From Rivibacter sp049446155 (GTDB taxonomy: Bacteria > Pseudomonadota > Gammaproteobacteria > Burkholderiales > Burkholderiaceae_C): a stretch of DNA of 64,000 nucleotides. The position numbers were made by a program, and so were the translations under genes. Below, piece after piece: positions 1 through 7,540 of this stretch. Under the pieces are notes generated by a model that was not told the origin of the DNA, ran no database searches, and saw nothing but the letters and a program-made list of their open reading frames with translations. The stretch is taken from positions 248,001 through 312,000 of the forward strand of contig NZ_JBMSEE010000003.1 of NCBI RefSeq assembly GCF_049446155.1, in the 5' to 3' direction. How positions within the stretch are numbered: position 1 is the first letter of the stretch; each line of letters begins with the position of its first letter.

Positions 1-959
1 CCGAGCTGCGGCTGCTCGTAATCGGCGGGCGGCGCGACGCGGTCGAGCGCCCAGGCCTGGCGCACCGCGGCCAGTCGCGGCGCCTCGACGCCCGGCTGCG
101 GCGCCTGCGCCAGTGCGCAGAAGAACAACAGGTCTTGCGCAAGGCGCTCGGAGACGGTCAGATCGCCGCGCGCCTGGGCGCGCAGCTGGGCCAGCAGGCG
201 CGAGGTGACGCGCTTGCTGTAGACGTCGGGGCGCAGCAGCTCGAGCGCCAGCGCCTCGTAGTAGGCGGCCGCGAGCTGCCACAGCGTCACGGCTTCGGGC
301 GAGCCGCCTGGCAGCGCGGCGCCGGCGGCCAGCGCGGCCGACAGGTTGCCGAGCCGGCGCGCATCGGCGGGCGAGCCGCCGCGCATCAGCGCCAGCACCT
401 GGGCTTCGAATTCGCTGACGACCGCGGCGTCGACGCCGCGCGGCGCGGCACCGACCTCGACCGGCAGGCGCAGCCATTGCCAGTCGATGTGCCACAGGTC
501 GGCGGGATGGACGCGCTCGGCGCCCGCCAGCTCCTGCACCGCGCGGTACTGCGGGAACATCGCCACCGGCGAGACGGCCTTGCCGGCCAGGCGGCGCGCG
601 ACGAAGTCGAGCAGCGCGAACGATGCGCGTTCGATGGTCTCGACCGCGGCCAGCGTGAGCTTGTGCGGCTTGGCGACGTAGCGCTGCACTGCCGCCTCGG
701 CGGCCTGCAGCAGTGCCGCGCCGGCCGGTAGGCTGATCAGCTCGAGCACGCCGGCACCCTGGTGCAGCTGCGCGCGCGCCTGTCGCAGCGCGGTCGATTC
801 GACGGCGTCGACGTCCGAGCCGGCGGCGGCTTCGACTTCCTTCAGCGTGCGGCGCAGCGCCTTGTGGGCGGCGTCGAGCGACTTGCGCAGTTCCTCTTGC
901 ACCCAGGCAAGAGCGCTCAGGTCGTCGTCTTGAAGCGCGTGGTTCGGCTGGCTGTCCAT
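1..959 (-). CDS. chpA: Pil-Chp chemosensory histidine kinase ChpA/PilL, N-terminal part
   Basis: The frame reads from an ATG at 959 to the window edge without a stop, so about 319 N-terminal residues are seen. They are helical and rich in Ala, Leu and Glu, as in the N-terminal region of hybrid CheA-like kinases (ChpA/PilL) that relay signals to PilG and PilH in twitching motility. An AAGGG ribosome-binding site lies 6 nt before the ATG. The gene starts 54 nt after the pilJ stop in the same orientation and closes the order pilG-pilH-pilI-pilJ-chpA. The catalytic, CheW and receiver domains would lie outside the window. The name therefore rests on context and N-terminal character, not on catalytic motifs. 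Confidence 0.8.
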   Translation of the reverse strand, partial: MDSQPNHALQDDDLSALAWVQEELRKSLDAAHKALRRTLKEVEAAAGSDVDAVESTALRQARAQLHQGAGVLELISLPAGAALLQAAEAAVQRYVAKPHKLTLAAVETIERASFALLDFVARRLAGKAVSPVAMFPQYRAVQELAGAERVHPADLWHIDWQWLRLPVEVGAAPRGVDAAVVSEFEAQVLALMRGGSPADARRLGNLSAALAAGAALPGGSPEAVTLWQLAAAYYEALALELLRPDVYSKRVTSRLLAQLRAQARGDLTVSERLAQDLLFFCALAQAPQPGVEAPRLAAVRQAWALDRVAPPADYEQPQL

Positions 960-1013
960 CCGGGCCCTTGGTGTTGAACGGTCGAGCCGGGCGCTGGCAC
1001 CCGACCCGGCGGC

Positions 1014-3335
1014 TTAACTGATCTTGAAGCGCGCGACCGAGGTCTTCAGTTCTTCGGCCGACTTGGACAGCTCGCGCACCAGCTGCGCGGTCGAGCGAGT
1101 GCCCTCGCCGGTCTGCTCGGTCACCGCGAAGATGTGCTGGATGTTGGCCGCCACGACGTTGGCCGAATCGGCTTCGCGGGCCGCCTGGTCCGAGATCTGT
1201 TCGATCAGCTCGGCAAGCCGGCGCGACACGTTGTCGATCTCCCCCAGCGCGGTGCCGGCGTTGTCGGACAGGCGCGCGCCCTCGACCACGCCCTGCGTCG
1301 AGCGCTCCATGGCCGCCACGGCGTCCTGCGTGTCGGTCTGAATGGTCTTCACCAGCGCGGCGATCTGCTTGGTCGCGTCGGCCGAGCGTTCGGCCAGCCG
1401 CTGCACTTCTTCGGCCACGACCGAGAAGCCGCGGCCCGCTTCGCCAGCCGAGGCCGCCTGGATGGCGGCGTTGAGCGCCAGCACGTTGGTCTGCTCGGTG
1501 ATGTCGGAAATCAGCTCGGTGATTTCGCCGATCTCCTGCGAGCTTTCGCCCAGGCGCTTGATGCGCTTGGAGGTTTCCTGGATCTGCTCGCGGATCGCGT
1601 TCATGCCGCCGATCGAGTTCTGCACCGCCTGCAGGCCCGACTCGGCCGCTTGCAGCGACTGGCGCGCCACCTGGGCCGACTGCTGCGCCTGCGCGGACAC
1701 GTCGTTGATTCGGCCGGCCATCTGGAGCACCGATTCGCCGGTCTCGCGGATCTCGCGCAGCTGCTCGTCGGAGGCGGCGAGCAGCTCGGTCGACGTGGCT
1801 TCCACCTGCTGCGTGGTCTCGGTCACGCGCGCCACCGTGCCTTGCACCTGCGACACCAGCTGGCGCAGCTCTTCCACGGTGTAGTTCACCGAGTCGGCGA
1901 TGGCGCCGGTGATGTCTTCGGTCACGGTCGCCTGCTGCGTCAGGTCGCCTTCGGCCACCGTCTGCAGTTCGTTCATGAGCCGCAGAATCGCCGCCTGGTT
2001 GGCGTCGTTGACGCGCTTGGCTTCCTGCTCCTGGCGCTCGGCCTCCTGGCGCTGCTGTTCGGCCAGGCGCGCACGCTGGCGCTGGTCGGCGAGGTAGACG
2101 TAGACCAGGCCGGCGACGCCCGCCAGCGCGAGGACCAGCGAGACGGCGATCACCAGCACGTTGACCGCCGACAGGCCGGTGCGCTCCTGCAGGCCGGTCT
2201 GCACTTCTTCCAGGCCCTTGCGCAGCGGTTCGCTGTCGTTGACGATTTGCGACTGCGCCTCGCGCGCCGACACCAGGCCCTGCAGGTTGCCGAGGATCGC
2301 GCCGGCTTCCTTGCGCGTCTCTTCGTATTGCTTGAGCAGTTCGTCGAGGCGCTCGCGCGTGGCGGCGTCCTTGGTGGCCGGCAGGCGCAGCTCCTGGTTG
2401 CCGTCGCGCAGGCCCTGGGCGATCTCGCGGAAGGCGTTCAGGTCCTTGCCGAGCAGGAACACGGCCTCGGGCGACACGCCCTCCATCGTGAGGAACTCGT
2501 TGGCCGACTTGCCGATGCGCTGCGTCAGCATCACCAGCTGGCCCACCGCCGACAGTTCGGCGGCCGAGGCGTCCTGCTGCAGCTTGAGCGAGGAGATCGT
2601 CTCGGCGATCTCGAGCAGGTCGGACGACTGGCGGTTGATCGTGCGCAGCGCCTGGCCCACCTGCGTCAGGATGGGCTGCTGGGCCAGCACCGTGTTGGCG
2701 TTCTTCTCGGCGCGATCGATCAGCGGCATCAGCGGCTCGAGCGAGGGCTGCACCGCGGCCGGCGCGGTGTCGACCATCTCGTTGCCGCTGACCAGGCCGC
2801 GCACGCTCTTGGCGAGCACGTCGGCGCTTTCCTTCACCTCGGGGAAGGCGCCGGCGCTGCCGATCAGCGCCTGGGAAACCGACTTCGCGAGCCGCTGCGA
2901 CTGCATCAGCGCCTGGCCGCTGGCCGCCACCTGGCTGGCGGCGCGGTTGGCGGCGTTCAGCGAGGCCACCGTCACCACCACCAGGCCCAGCAGGCCGACG
3001 AACAGCATGCCGCCGAGCACGCGCTGCTGCTCGCCCAGCGGGCGATGGCCGATCAGCGGCACGCCGGTGCCGATGGCGGCGCCCGAGGCGTCACCGGCCT
3101 GCACGCGCGTGTCGGTGAAATCGGTCGTCAGGTCGGTGGTCAGCTCCGAGGGCGCGGCCTCGGAGATGATCGACCCGTGGTCGTTCAGTTGCACCGTGGT
3201 GGCTTCGAGCGGCCGGGTGCCGTCGGCGCCGGCGAGCGCGAGGTCGTCGGCGACCGGATAGGCCTCGTCGAACGCCGCTTCGGCGTCGGCCTTGCCGCGC
3301 GATCCGCCCAGCTTCAGTTTGCTCAACAGGCTCAT
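1014..3335 (-). CDS. pilJ: Type IV pilus methyl-accepting chemotaxis protein PilJ
   Basis: This 773-residue membrane chemoreceptor feeds the Pil-Chp kinase. A membrane segment at about 107-126 follows an unusually long cytoplasmic N-terminus of about 100 residues. A periplasmic region (the two PilJ sensor repeats of the family), a second membrane segment near 400, a HAMP-like linker and a long coiled-coil MCP signalling domain follow; the hairpin tip is around the EEVQRLAERS motif. Pseudomonas PilJ is about 680 residues, so most of the extra length is the N-terminal extension. The ATG at 3335 is preferred over an in-frame ATG 42 nt upstream because AAGAGGGA sits just before it. The gene lies between pilI and chpA. 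Confidence 0.93.
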   Translation of the reverse strand: MSLLSKLKLGGSRGKADAEAAFDEAYPVADDLALAGADGTRPLEATTVQLNDHGSIISEAAPSELTTDLTTDFTDTRVQAGDASGAAIGTGVPLIGHRPLGEQQRVLGGMLFVGLLGLVVVTVASLNAANRAASQVAASGQALMQSQRLAKSVSQALIGSAGAFPEVKESADVLAKSVRGLVSGNEMVDTAPAAVQPSLEPLMPLIDRAEKNANTVLAQQPILTQVGQALRTINRQSSDLLEIAETISSLKLQQDASAAELSAVGQLVMLTQRIGKSANEFLTMEGVSPEAVFLLGKDLNAFREIAQGLRDGNQELRLPATKDAATRERLDELLKQYEETRKEAGAILGNLQGLVSAREAQSQIVNDSEPLRKGLEEVQTGLQERTGLSAVNVLVIAVSLVLALAGVAGLVYVYLADQRQRARLAEQQRQEAERQEQEAKRVNDANQAAILRLMNELQTVAEGDLTQQATVTEDITGAIADSVNYTVEELRQLVSQVQGTVARVTETTQQVEATSTELLAASDEQLREIRETGESVLQMAGRINDVSAQAQQSAQVARQSLQAAESGLQAVQNSIGGMNAIREQIQETSKRIKRLGESSQEIGEITELISDITEQTNVLALNAAIQAASAGEAGRGFSVVAEEVQRLAERSADATKQIAALVKTIQTDTQDAVAAMERSTQGVVEGARLSDNAGTALGEIDNVSRRLAELIEQISDQAAREADSANVVAANIQHIFAVTEQTGEGTRSTAQLVRELSKSAEELKTSVARFKIS

Positions 3336-3417
3336 AGGTCCCTCTTCATCCACGTTGCCGGAGCGCATGCGCCCCATCCGTCCCAGCGCCCCGAAACGCC
3401 GCTGCGGCCCGATCCAG

Positions 3418-3939
3418 TCATTGCGCGATCCTCAGGAAGGCCGGGTCGGTCGACAGCGTGCCCAGCAACAGTTCCTGCCAGACGCGACCCTGCGCATCCT
3501 TGAAGCGCGCGCCCGCGAACGCCGGCCGCGGCTGGCCGTCGGCATCGGTGACGCGGGTCAGCTGTTCCTCGCTGCGAAGCCCGGCCAGGCGCTCGACCAG
3601 CAGCGCGGCGTTGGTCTCCAGCGAGGGATTGAAGGCGATCAGGCGCACCGGGGAGCGCTGCGGGTCGGCGCTCGGCAGGCCCAGGAAGCCGGCGAGGTCG
3701 ACCACGCCGTGCAGGCGGCCGCGCAGGTTCGCGACGCCGATGAACCAGCCGTGCGTGTGCGGCACCGGCGCGACCGCGCCCCAGGGAAAGATCTCGCCGG
3801 ACTCGGCCAGCGGCAGCAGGAAGCCGTAGCCGCCGCTTTCCACCGCGAGCCAGTTGGCGCTGCGCTCTTGCGAACGCGCCCGCTGCAGCCGCTCGGCCAG
3901 CCGGCTCTGCAGTTCGCGCAGTGCTTCCTTGTTGGCCAT
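3418..3939 (-). CDS. pilI: CheW-like scaffold protein PilI
   Basis: This 173-residue single CheW domain would couple the receptor PilJ to the ChpA kinase. The pattern expected of a CheW barrel is present: a GFLLPL strand, then HTHGWFIGVANLRGR, then a VVDLAGFLG segment. The ATG at 3939 has AAGG about 10 nt upstream and gives the normal family length. A longer open frame continues upstream but runs over the end of pilH, so it was not used. The gene starts 20 nt after pilH and ends 82 nt before pilJ. Confidence 0.9.
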   Translation of the reverse strand: MANKEALRELQSRLAERLQRARSQERSANWLAVESGGYGFLLPLAESGEIFPWGAVAPVPHTHGWFIGVANLRGRLHGVVDLAGFLGLPSADPQRSPVRLIAFNPSLETNAALLVERLAGLRSEEQLTRVTDADGQPRPAFAGARFKDAQGRVWQELLLGTLSTDPAFLRIAQ

Positions 3940-3959
3940 GCGTCGGGCGCCTTGCCTGC

Positions 3960-4325
3960 TTAGTTGAAGGCGCGGATCTTGGCGATCAGCTCGTCGGCGT
4001 CGACGGGCTTGACCACGTAGTCGCGTGCGCCCTGGCGCATGCCCCAGACCTTGTCGGTCTCCTGGCCCTTGCTCGTGCACATGATGACCGGCACCTCGGC
4101 GAAGCGCGGATCGCGCGTGATGGCGCGGGTGAGCTGGAAGCCGTTCTGGCCGGGCATGACGACGTCCATCAGGATGAGGTCGGGCTTCTCTTCCTCGAGG
4201 CGCTTCATCGCCTCTTCGCCGTTCTCGGCGGTGCGCACGCGATAGCCGCGCTTGGTCAGCAGCTCGGACAGGAAGTGCAGCTCGGTCTTGGAATCGTCGA
4301 CCAGCAGGATCTTTTCGATGGCCAT
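3960..4325 (-). CDS. pilH: Twitching-motility response regulator PilH
   Basis: This 121-residue stand-alone receiver domain is CheY-like. It has the acidic pair in LLVDDSK, the phospho-acceptor aspartate in DLILMDVVMPG, a conserved Thr in MCTSKGQ and the Lys in VVKPVD. In Pseudomonas, PilH and PilG act oppositely on the pilus extension and retraction motors; that role is inferred here from homology. The ATG at 4325 has GAGGA upstream, and the frame that extends further overlaps pilG without support. It is the second gene after pilG and shares its transcript. Confidence 0.92.
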   Translation of the reverse strand: MAIEKILLVDDSKTELHFLSELLTKRGYRVRTAENGEEAMKRLEEEKPDLILMDVVMPGQNGFQLTRAITRDPRFAEVPVIMCTSKGQETDKVWGMRQGARDYVVKPVDADELIAKIRAFN

Positions 4326-4380
4326 CGTGGCAGTCCTCAAATTTGGATCGCGCCCGGTTGCCGCGCGCACGCCCTCGCGC

Positions 4381-4791
4381 TCAGCGGCGATGCTGCTGCA
4401 CAGCCTGCAGCAGCTGATCCTTGGTGAACGGCTTGGTGAGATAGTCTTCGGAGCCGACCATGCGGCCGCGCGCCTTGTCGAACAAGCCGTCCTTGGACGA
4501 CAGCATGATCACCGGCACGGACGCGAACTTCGGATTGCGCTTGATGATCGCGCAGGTCTGGTAGCCGTCCAGCCGCGGCATCAGGATGTCGCAGAAGATC
4601 AGATCCGGCACGTGGTCGTTGACCTTGCCGAGCGCGTCGAAGCCGTCCTCGGCGAGCAGAACCTGGTGGCCACCCTGCTTGAGGAAGATCTCGGCGCTGC
4701 GGCGAATCGTGTTGCTGTCGTCGATGACGAGCACACGCAAGGCGGCAGGCTCGGCGACGGCCGAGCCCTCGATGATCGGCGACTCGCTCAC
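4381..4791 (-). CDS. pilG: Twitching-motility response regulator PilG
   Basis: This 136-residue receiver domain carries an acidic pair at D24-D25, phospho-acceptor D68 (DLIFCDILMPRLDG), S98-S99 in place of the usual Thr/Ser, and K120 in the TKPF motif. About 18 extra residues precede the first strand, as in PilG proteins. The start is GTG at 4791 with GAGGAA about 11 nt upstream; no ATG fits. PilG is the phosphorylation output of ChpA that promotes pilus assembly. The gene follows rubredoxin by 36 nt, so the operon probably begins at rubredoxin. Confidence 0.92.
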   Translation of the reverse strand: MSESPIIEGSAVAEPAALRVLVIDDSNTIRRSAEIFLKQGGHQVLLAEDGFDALGKVNDHVPDLIFCDILMPRLDGYQTCAIIKRNPKFASVPVIMLSSKDGLFDKARGRMVGSEDYLTKPFTKDQLLQAVQQHRR

Positions 4792-4827
4792 GGGCTGGTA
4801 TTCCTCAACGACTGTGCGATCCGTGGC

Positions 4828-5001
4828 TCAGATCTGCACCATCTCGAAGTCCTCTTTGCGGGCGCCGCATTCGGGGCATACCCAGTTCATCGGCACATCG
4901 GCCCACGCGGTGCCAGGTGCAATGCCATGTTCTGGGTCCCCGGCAGCCTCGTCATAGATCCATCCGCAGATGAGGCACATCCAGGTGCGAGATTCGCTCA
5001 C
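4828..5001 (-). CDS. rubA: Rubredoxin
   Basis: This 57-residue iron protein has the two CxxC pairs expected of rubredoxin (MCLICGW and VCPECGA) and the DVPMNW core segment. It carries one electron at a single Fe(Cys)4 site in the cytoplasm. The natural start is probably GTG at 5001, giving a normal rubredoxin length; an ATG further in would remove only six residues. An open frame extends 29 codons upstream but crosses the putative promoter and has no rubredoxin character. The gene stands at the head of the pilGHIJ-chpA block, an arrangement common in Burkholderiales whose functional reason is not evident from the sequence. Confidence 0.92.
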   Translation of the reverse strand: MSESRTWMCLICGWIYDEAAGDPEHGIAPGTAWADVPMNWVCPECGARKEDFEMVQI

Positions 5002-5017
5002 GTTGTGGGTTCGATCA

Positions 5018-5039
5018 CTACAATAGCGGACGATTGTAG
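5018..5039 (-). promoter_or_regulatory. Putative rubredoxin-pil promoter with a dyad over the -10
   Basis: On the minus strand a TACAAT hexamer (5038-5033) lies about 31 nt before the rubredoxin GTG. The best -35 candidate is TTGTCT, 19 bp upstream (longer than the ideal spacing). The hexamer is one arm of a perfect 7-bp inverted repeat, CTACAAT-8 nt-ATTGTAG, which also places a TACAAT on the plus strand. The dyad could be an operator, two divergent -10 elements (thiD-like gene side and rubredoxin side), or chance. Confidence 0.4.
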
Positions 5040-5167
5040 CGAGCGCCCATTCTTGAAAGACAAGGAATTTTGGGCACCTACGCAACAATCCTCATCAATT
5101 TCTCGAACTTCGTGACGCCCCGCATGAAAGGGTGCCGTCGCGGTCCATCAGCCTTTTCCCCAGCCTC

Positions 5168-6142
5168 ATGAGCAAGCAAGCGGCCGCACCGGCCGAGGAC
5201 CCGTCCGCCGGCGACGCGGTCGGCACCGAGCCCGCCGCGCCGGCCTGCGTGATGAGCTTCAACGCCAGCGAGCCCAGCGGCGGCGCCGGTCTTGCGGCCG
5301 ACGTCTCGACGATCGCCGCGATGGGCGCACATCCGCTGCCGGTCGTCACGTCGATCGTGCTGCGCGACACCGCCGAGGTGTTCGAGTCGCACGCGATCGA
5401 TTCCGAGGTGGTCGTCGAGCAGGCGCGCGCCATCCTCGAAGACGTGACCATCGCCGCCTGGAAGGTCGGGTTCCTCGGCAGTGCCGAGGGCGTCTCGGCG
5501 GTCGCCGAGGTGCTTTCCGACTACGTCGACGTGCCGCTCGTGGCCTACCTGCAGACCCCGACCTGGCTCGAGGACGACGACCAGCAGGCCTACCTTGATG
5601 CCTGGCGCGAGCTGATCGCGCCGGCCGCCGAAGTGATCGTCGGCAACCAGCAGACGCTGATCGACTTCCTGCTGCCCGAGTGGGAAGGCGAGCGTCCCCC
5701 GTCGGCGCGCGAGCTCGCGGTTGCGGCCGGCGAGCTGGGCGCGCGCTTCGTGCTCGTCACCGGCATCCAGCTGCCCGCCGGCAAGGGCGCCGAAGGCTGG
5801 GTCGACAACGTGCTGGCCTCGCCGCAAGGCGCGATCACCGGCGAGAAGTTCGAGCGCTTCGACACCGCCTTCGTCGGCGCCGGCGACACGCTGGCGGCCG
5901 CGCTCGCGGCCCTGCTGGCCAGCGGCGAGGAGTTGCACCTGGCCGTCGGCGAGGCGCTCAACTTCCTCGACCAGTCGCTCGACGCCGGCTTCCGTCCCGG
6001 CATGGGCAACGTGATCCCCGACCGCTACTTCTGGGCCCTGCCGCCCGAAGGCGAGGAGGCCGGCGCCGAGAACGGCGAGGAAGAAGCGCCTGAGGAAGGC
6101 ACCACCGGCACGCCGAGTGCGCCGTCGCGACGCGTCCATTGA
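5168..6142 (+). CDS. ThiD-like (ribokinase-fold) kinase with divergent motifs
   Basis: This 324-residue protein belongs to the phosphomethylpyrimidine kinase family by overall shape: an SEPSGGAGLAADVST motif at about 35-48 and a C-terminal GFRPGMGNVIPDR block. Two hallmarks of true ThiD are altered. The segment where DPV is expected reads LQTPTW (129-133), and the catalytic GTGCT/SGCT position reads GAGDT (237-241), as in general ribokinases. It ends in an acidic, Pro/Thr-rich tail (about 293-320). The ATG at 5168 is preferred over a GTG 36 nt upstream, though no clear Shine-Dalgarno sequence is visible. hemL follows after 111 nt. A thiamine role is inherited from annotation habit and is uncertain. 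Confidence 0.75.
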   Translation: MSKQAAAPAEDPSAGDAVGTEPAAPACVMSFNASEPSGGAGLAADVSTIAAMGAHPLPVVTSIVLRDTAEVFESHAIDSEVVVEQARAILEDVTIAAWKVGFLGSAEGVSAVAEVLSDYVDVPLVAYLQTPTWLEDDDQQAYLDAWRELIAPAAEVIVGNQQTLIDFLLPEWEGERPPSARELAVAAGELGARFVLVTGIQLPAGKGAEGWVDNVLASPQGAITGEKFERFDTAFVGAGDTLAAALAALLASGEELHLAVGEALNFLDQSLDAGFRPGMGNVIPDRYFWALPPEGEEAGAENGEEEAPEEGTTGTPSAPSRRVH

Positions 6143-6179
6143 GCAACGGCGCATGCTCCGATCTCAACGGGGGGCCGCC

Positions 6180-6246
6180 GCGCCGGGCCGCCCCAAGCAA
6201 GGCCCCGCCCTCTCGGAGGGTCGCTCGCCGTACCCGGCGGGCGGGG
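6180..6246 (+). repeat. Interspersed double-hairpin repeat, copy 1
   Basis: This ~67-bp GC-rich element lies between the thiD-like gene and hemL and matches a second copy at 21409-21478 at roughly 80% of positions. Shared landmarks are GCGCCGGGCCGC, CCAAGC, a small CCCTC/GAGGG hairpin, and CGCCG-TACC-CGGCG, ending in CGGCGGGCGGGG. The terminal G-rich stretch lies 7 nt before the hemL ATG and is the only candidate ribosome-binding site for it. Neither copy encodes a recognisable protein. Confidence 0.7.
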
Positions 6247-6253
6247 TGCTGAC

Positions 6254-7540
6254 ATGAACAATTCGAGCCTGTTCGAGCGTGCCCAAGCCTCGATCCCCGG
6301 CGGCGTGAACTCGCCCGTGCGCGCCTTTCGCGCCGTGGGCGGTACGCCGCGCTTCATCGCCCGCGCGCAAGGCGCCTATCTCTGGGACGCCGAGGGCCAG
6401 CGCTACATCGACTACATCGGGTCCTGGGGACCGATGATCCTGGGCCATGGTCACCCGGCCGTGCTCGAGGCGGTGCACAAGGCCGTCGACGACGGCTTCT
6501 CGTTCGGCGCACCGACCGAGCGCGAGATCGAGCTCGCCGAGGAGATCCTCAAGCTCGTGCCCAGCGCCGAGCAGGTGCGCCTGGTGAGCTCGGGCACCGA
6601 GGCGGCGATGAGCGCGATCCGCCTCGCGCGCGGCTTCACCGGCAAGCCCAGGCTGATCAAGTTCGAGGGCTGCTACCACGGCCATGCCGACGCGCTGCTC
6701 GTGAAGGCCGGCTCGGGCCTCGCGACCTTTGGCCATCCCACCTCGGCCGGCGTGCCACCCGAAGTGGTGCAGCACACGCTGGTACTGCCCTACAACGACA
6801 TCGCCGCGATCGAGGCCGCGTTCGCCGAGCACGGCGGCGAGATCGCCTGCGTGATGATCGAGCCGATCGCCGGCAACATGAACTTCGTGCGCGCGGCGGT
6901 GCCGTTCGTGAAGCGGCTGCGCGAGCTGTGCGCGCAACACGGTGCGCTGCTCGTCTTCGATGAAGTCATGACCGGCTTTCGCGTCGCGCTCGGCGGCGCG
7001 CAAAGTCTCTATGCGAAGGCGATCCCCGGCTTCAGGCCCGACCTCAGCGTGTTCGGCAAGGTCATCGGCGGCGGCATGCCGCTGGCGGCCTTTGCCGGTC
7101 CGCGCGAGGTGATGGCGCAGCTCGCGCCGCTGGGCCCGGTCTACCAGGCCGGCACGCTGTCGGGCAACCCCGTCGCCACGGCCTGCGGCCTCGCGACGCT
7201 GAAGGAGATCCAGCGTCCAGGGTTCTTCGAGGCGCTCGCCGCGTCGACGCGCTCGCTGGTGGAAGGCCTTTCGGCCGTCGCGCGCGAGGCCGGCGTGCCG
7301 CTGGCCGTCGACAGCGAAGGCGGCATGTTCGGCTTCTTCTTCGCCGACGCGCTGCCGCAGCACTACGACGCCGTCATGGCCACCGACAAGGCGCGCTTCA
7401 ACGCCTTCTTCCACGGCATGCTCGAGCGCGGGGTCTACCTCGCGCCGGCGCTGTACGAAGCCGGCTTCGTGAGTGCGGCGCACACCGCCGCCGACATTGC
7501 GGCGACGGTGATTGCAGCGCGCGAAGCCCTGAAGGCCTAA
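6254..7540 (+). CDS. hemL: Glutamate-1-semialdehyde 2,1-aminomutase
   Basis: This 428-residue PLP enzyme converts glutamate-1-semialdehyde to 5-aminolevulinate in the C5 route to tetrapyrroles. The expected motifs are present: GGVNSPVRAF near the N-terminus, SSGTEAAMSAIRLAR (phosphate binding), FDEVMTGFR, and the PLP-binding Lys at K269 in SVFGKVIGGGMP. Length is normal. The start codon sits 7 nt after the G-rich end of a repeat element that probably supplies the ribosome-binding site. The stop overlaps the stop of the convergent peptidase gene by 3 nt, so no separate terminator fits between them. Confidence 0.97.
   Translation: MNNSSLFERAQASIPGGVNSPVRAFRAVGGTPRFIARAQGAYLWDAEGQRYIDYIGSWGPMILGHGHPAVLEAVHKAVDDGFSFGAPTEREIELAEEILKLVPSAEQVRLVSSGTEAAMSAIRLARGFTGKPRLIKFEGCYHGHADALLVKAGSGLATFGHPTSAGVPPEVVQHTLVLPYNDIAAIEAAFAEHGGEIACVMIEPIAGNMNFVRAAVPFVKRLRELCAQHGALLVFDEVMTGFRVALGGAQSLYAKAIPGFRPDLSVFGKVIGGGMPLAAFAGPREVMAQLAPLGPVYQAGTLSGNPVATACGLATLKEIQRPGFFEALAASTRSLVEGLSAVAREAGVPLAVDSEGGMFGFFFADALPQHYDAVMATDKARFNAFFHGMLERGVYLAPALYEAGFVSAAHTAADIAATVIAAREALKA

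Noticed and set aside
1134..3503. A 789-codon plus-strand open frame opposite pilJ
   Set aside because: Composition is that of a complementary-strand shadow, and pilJ is clear on the other strand.
5040..5167. TPP riboswitch upstream of the ThiD-like gene
   Set aside because: The short region has no recognisable thi-box sequence and is too small for the aptamer plus expression platform.
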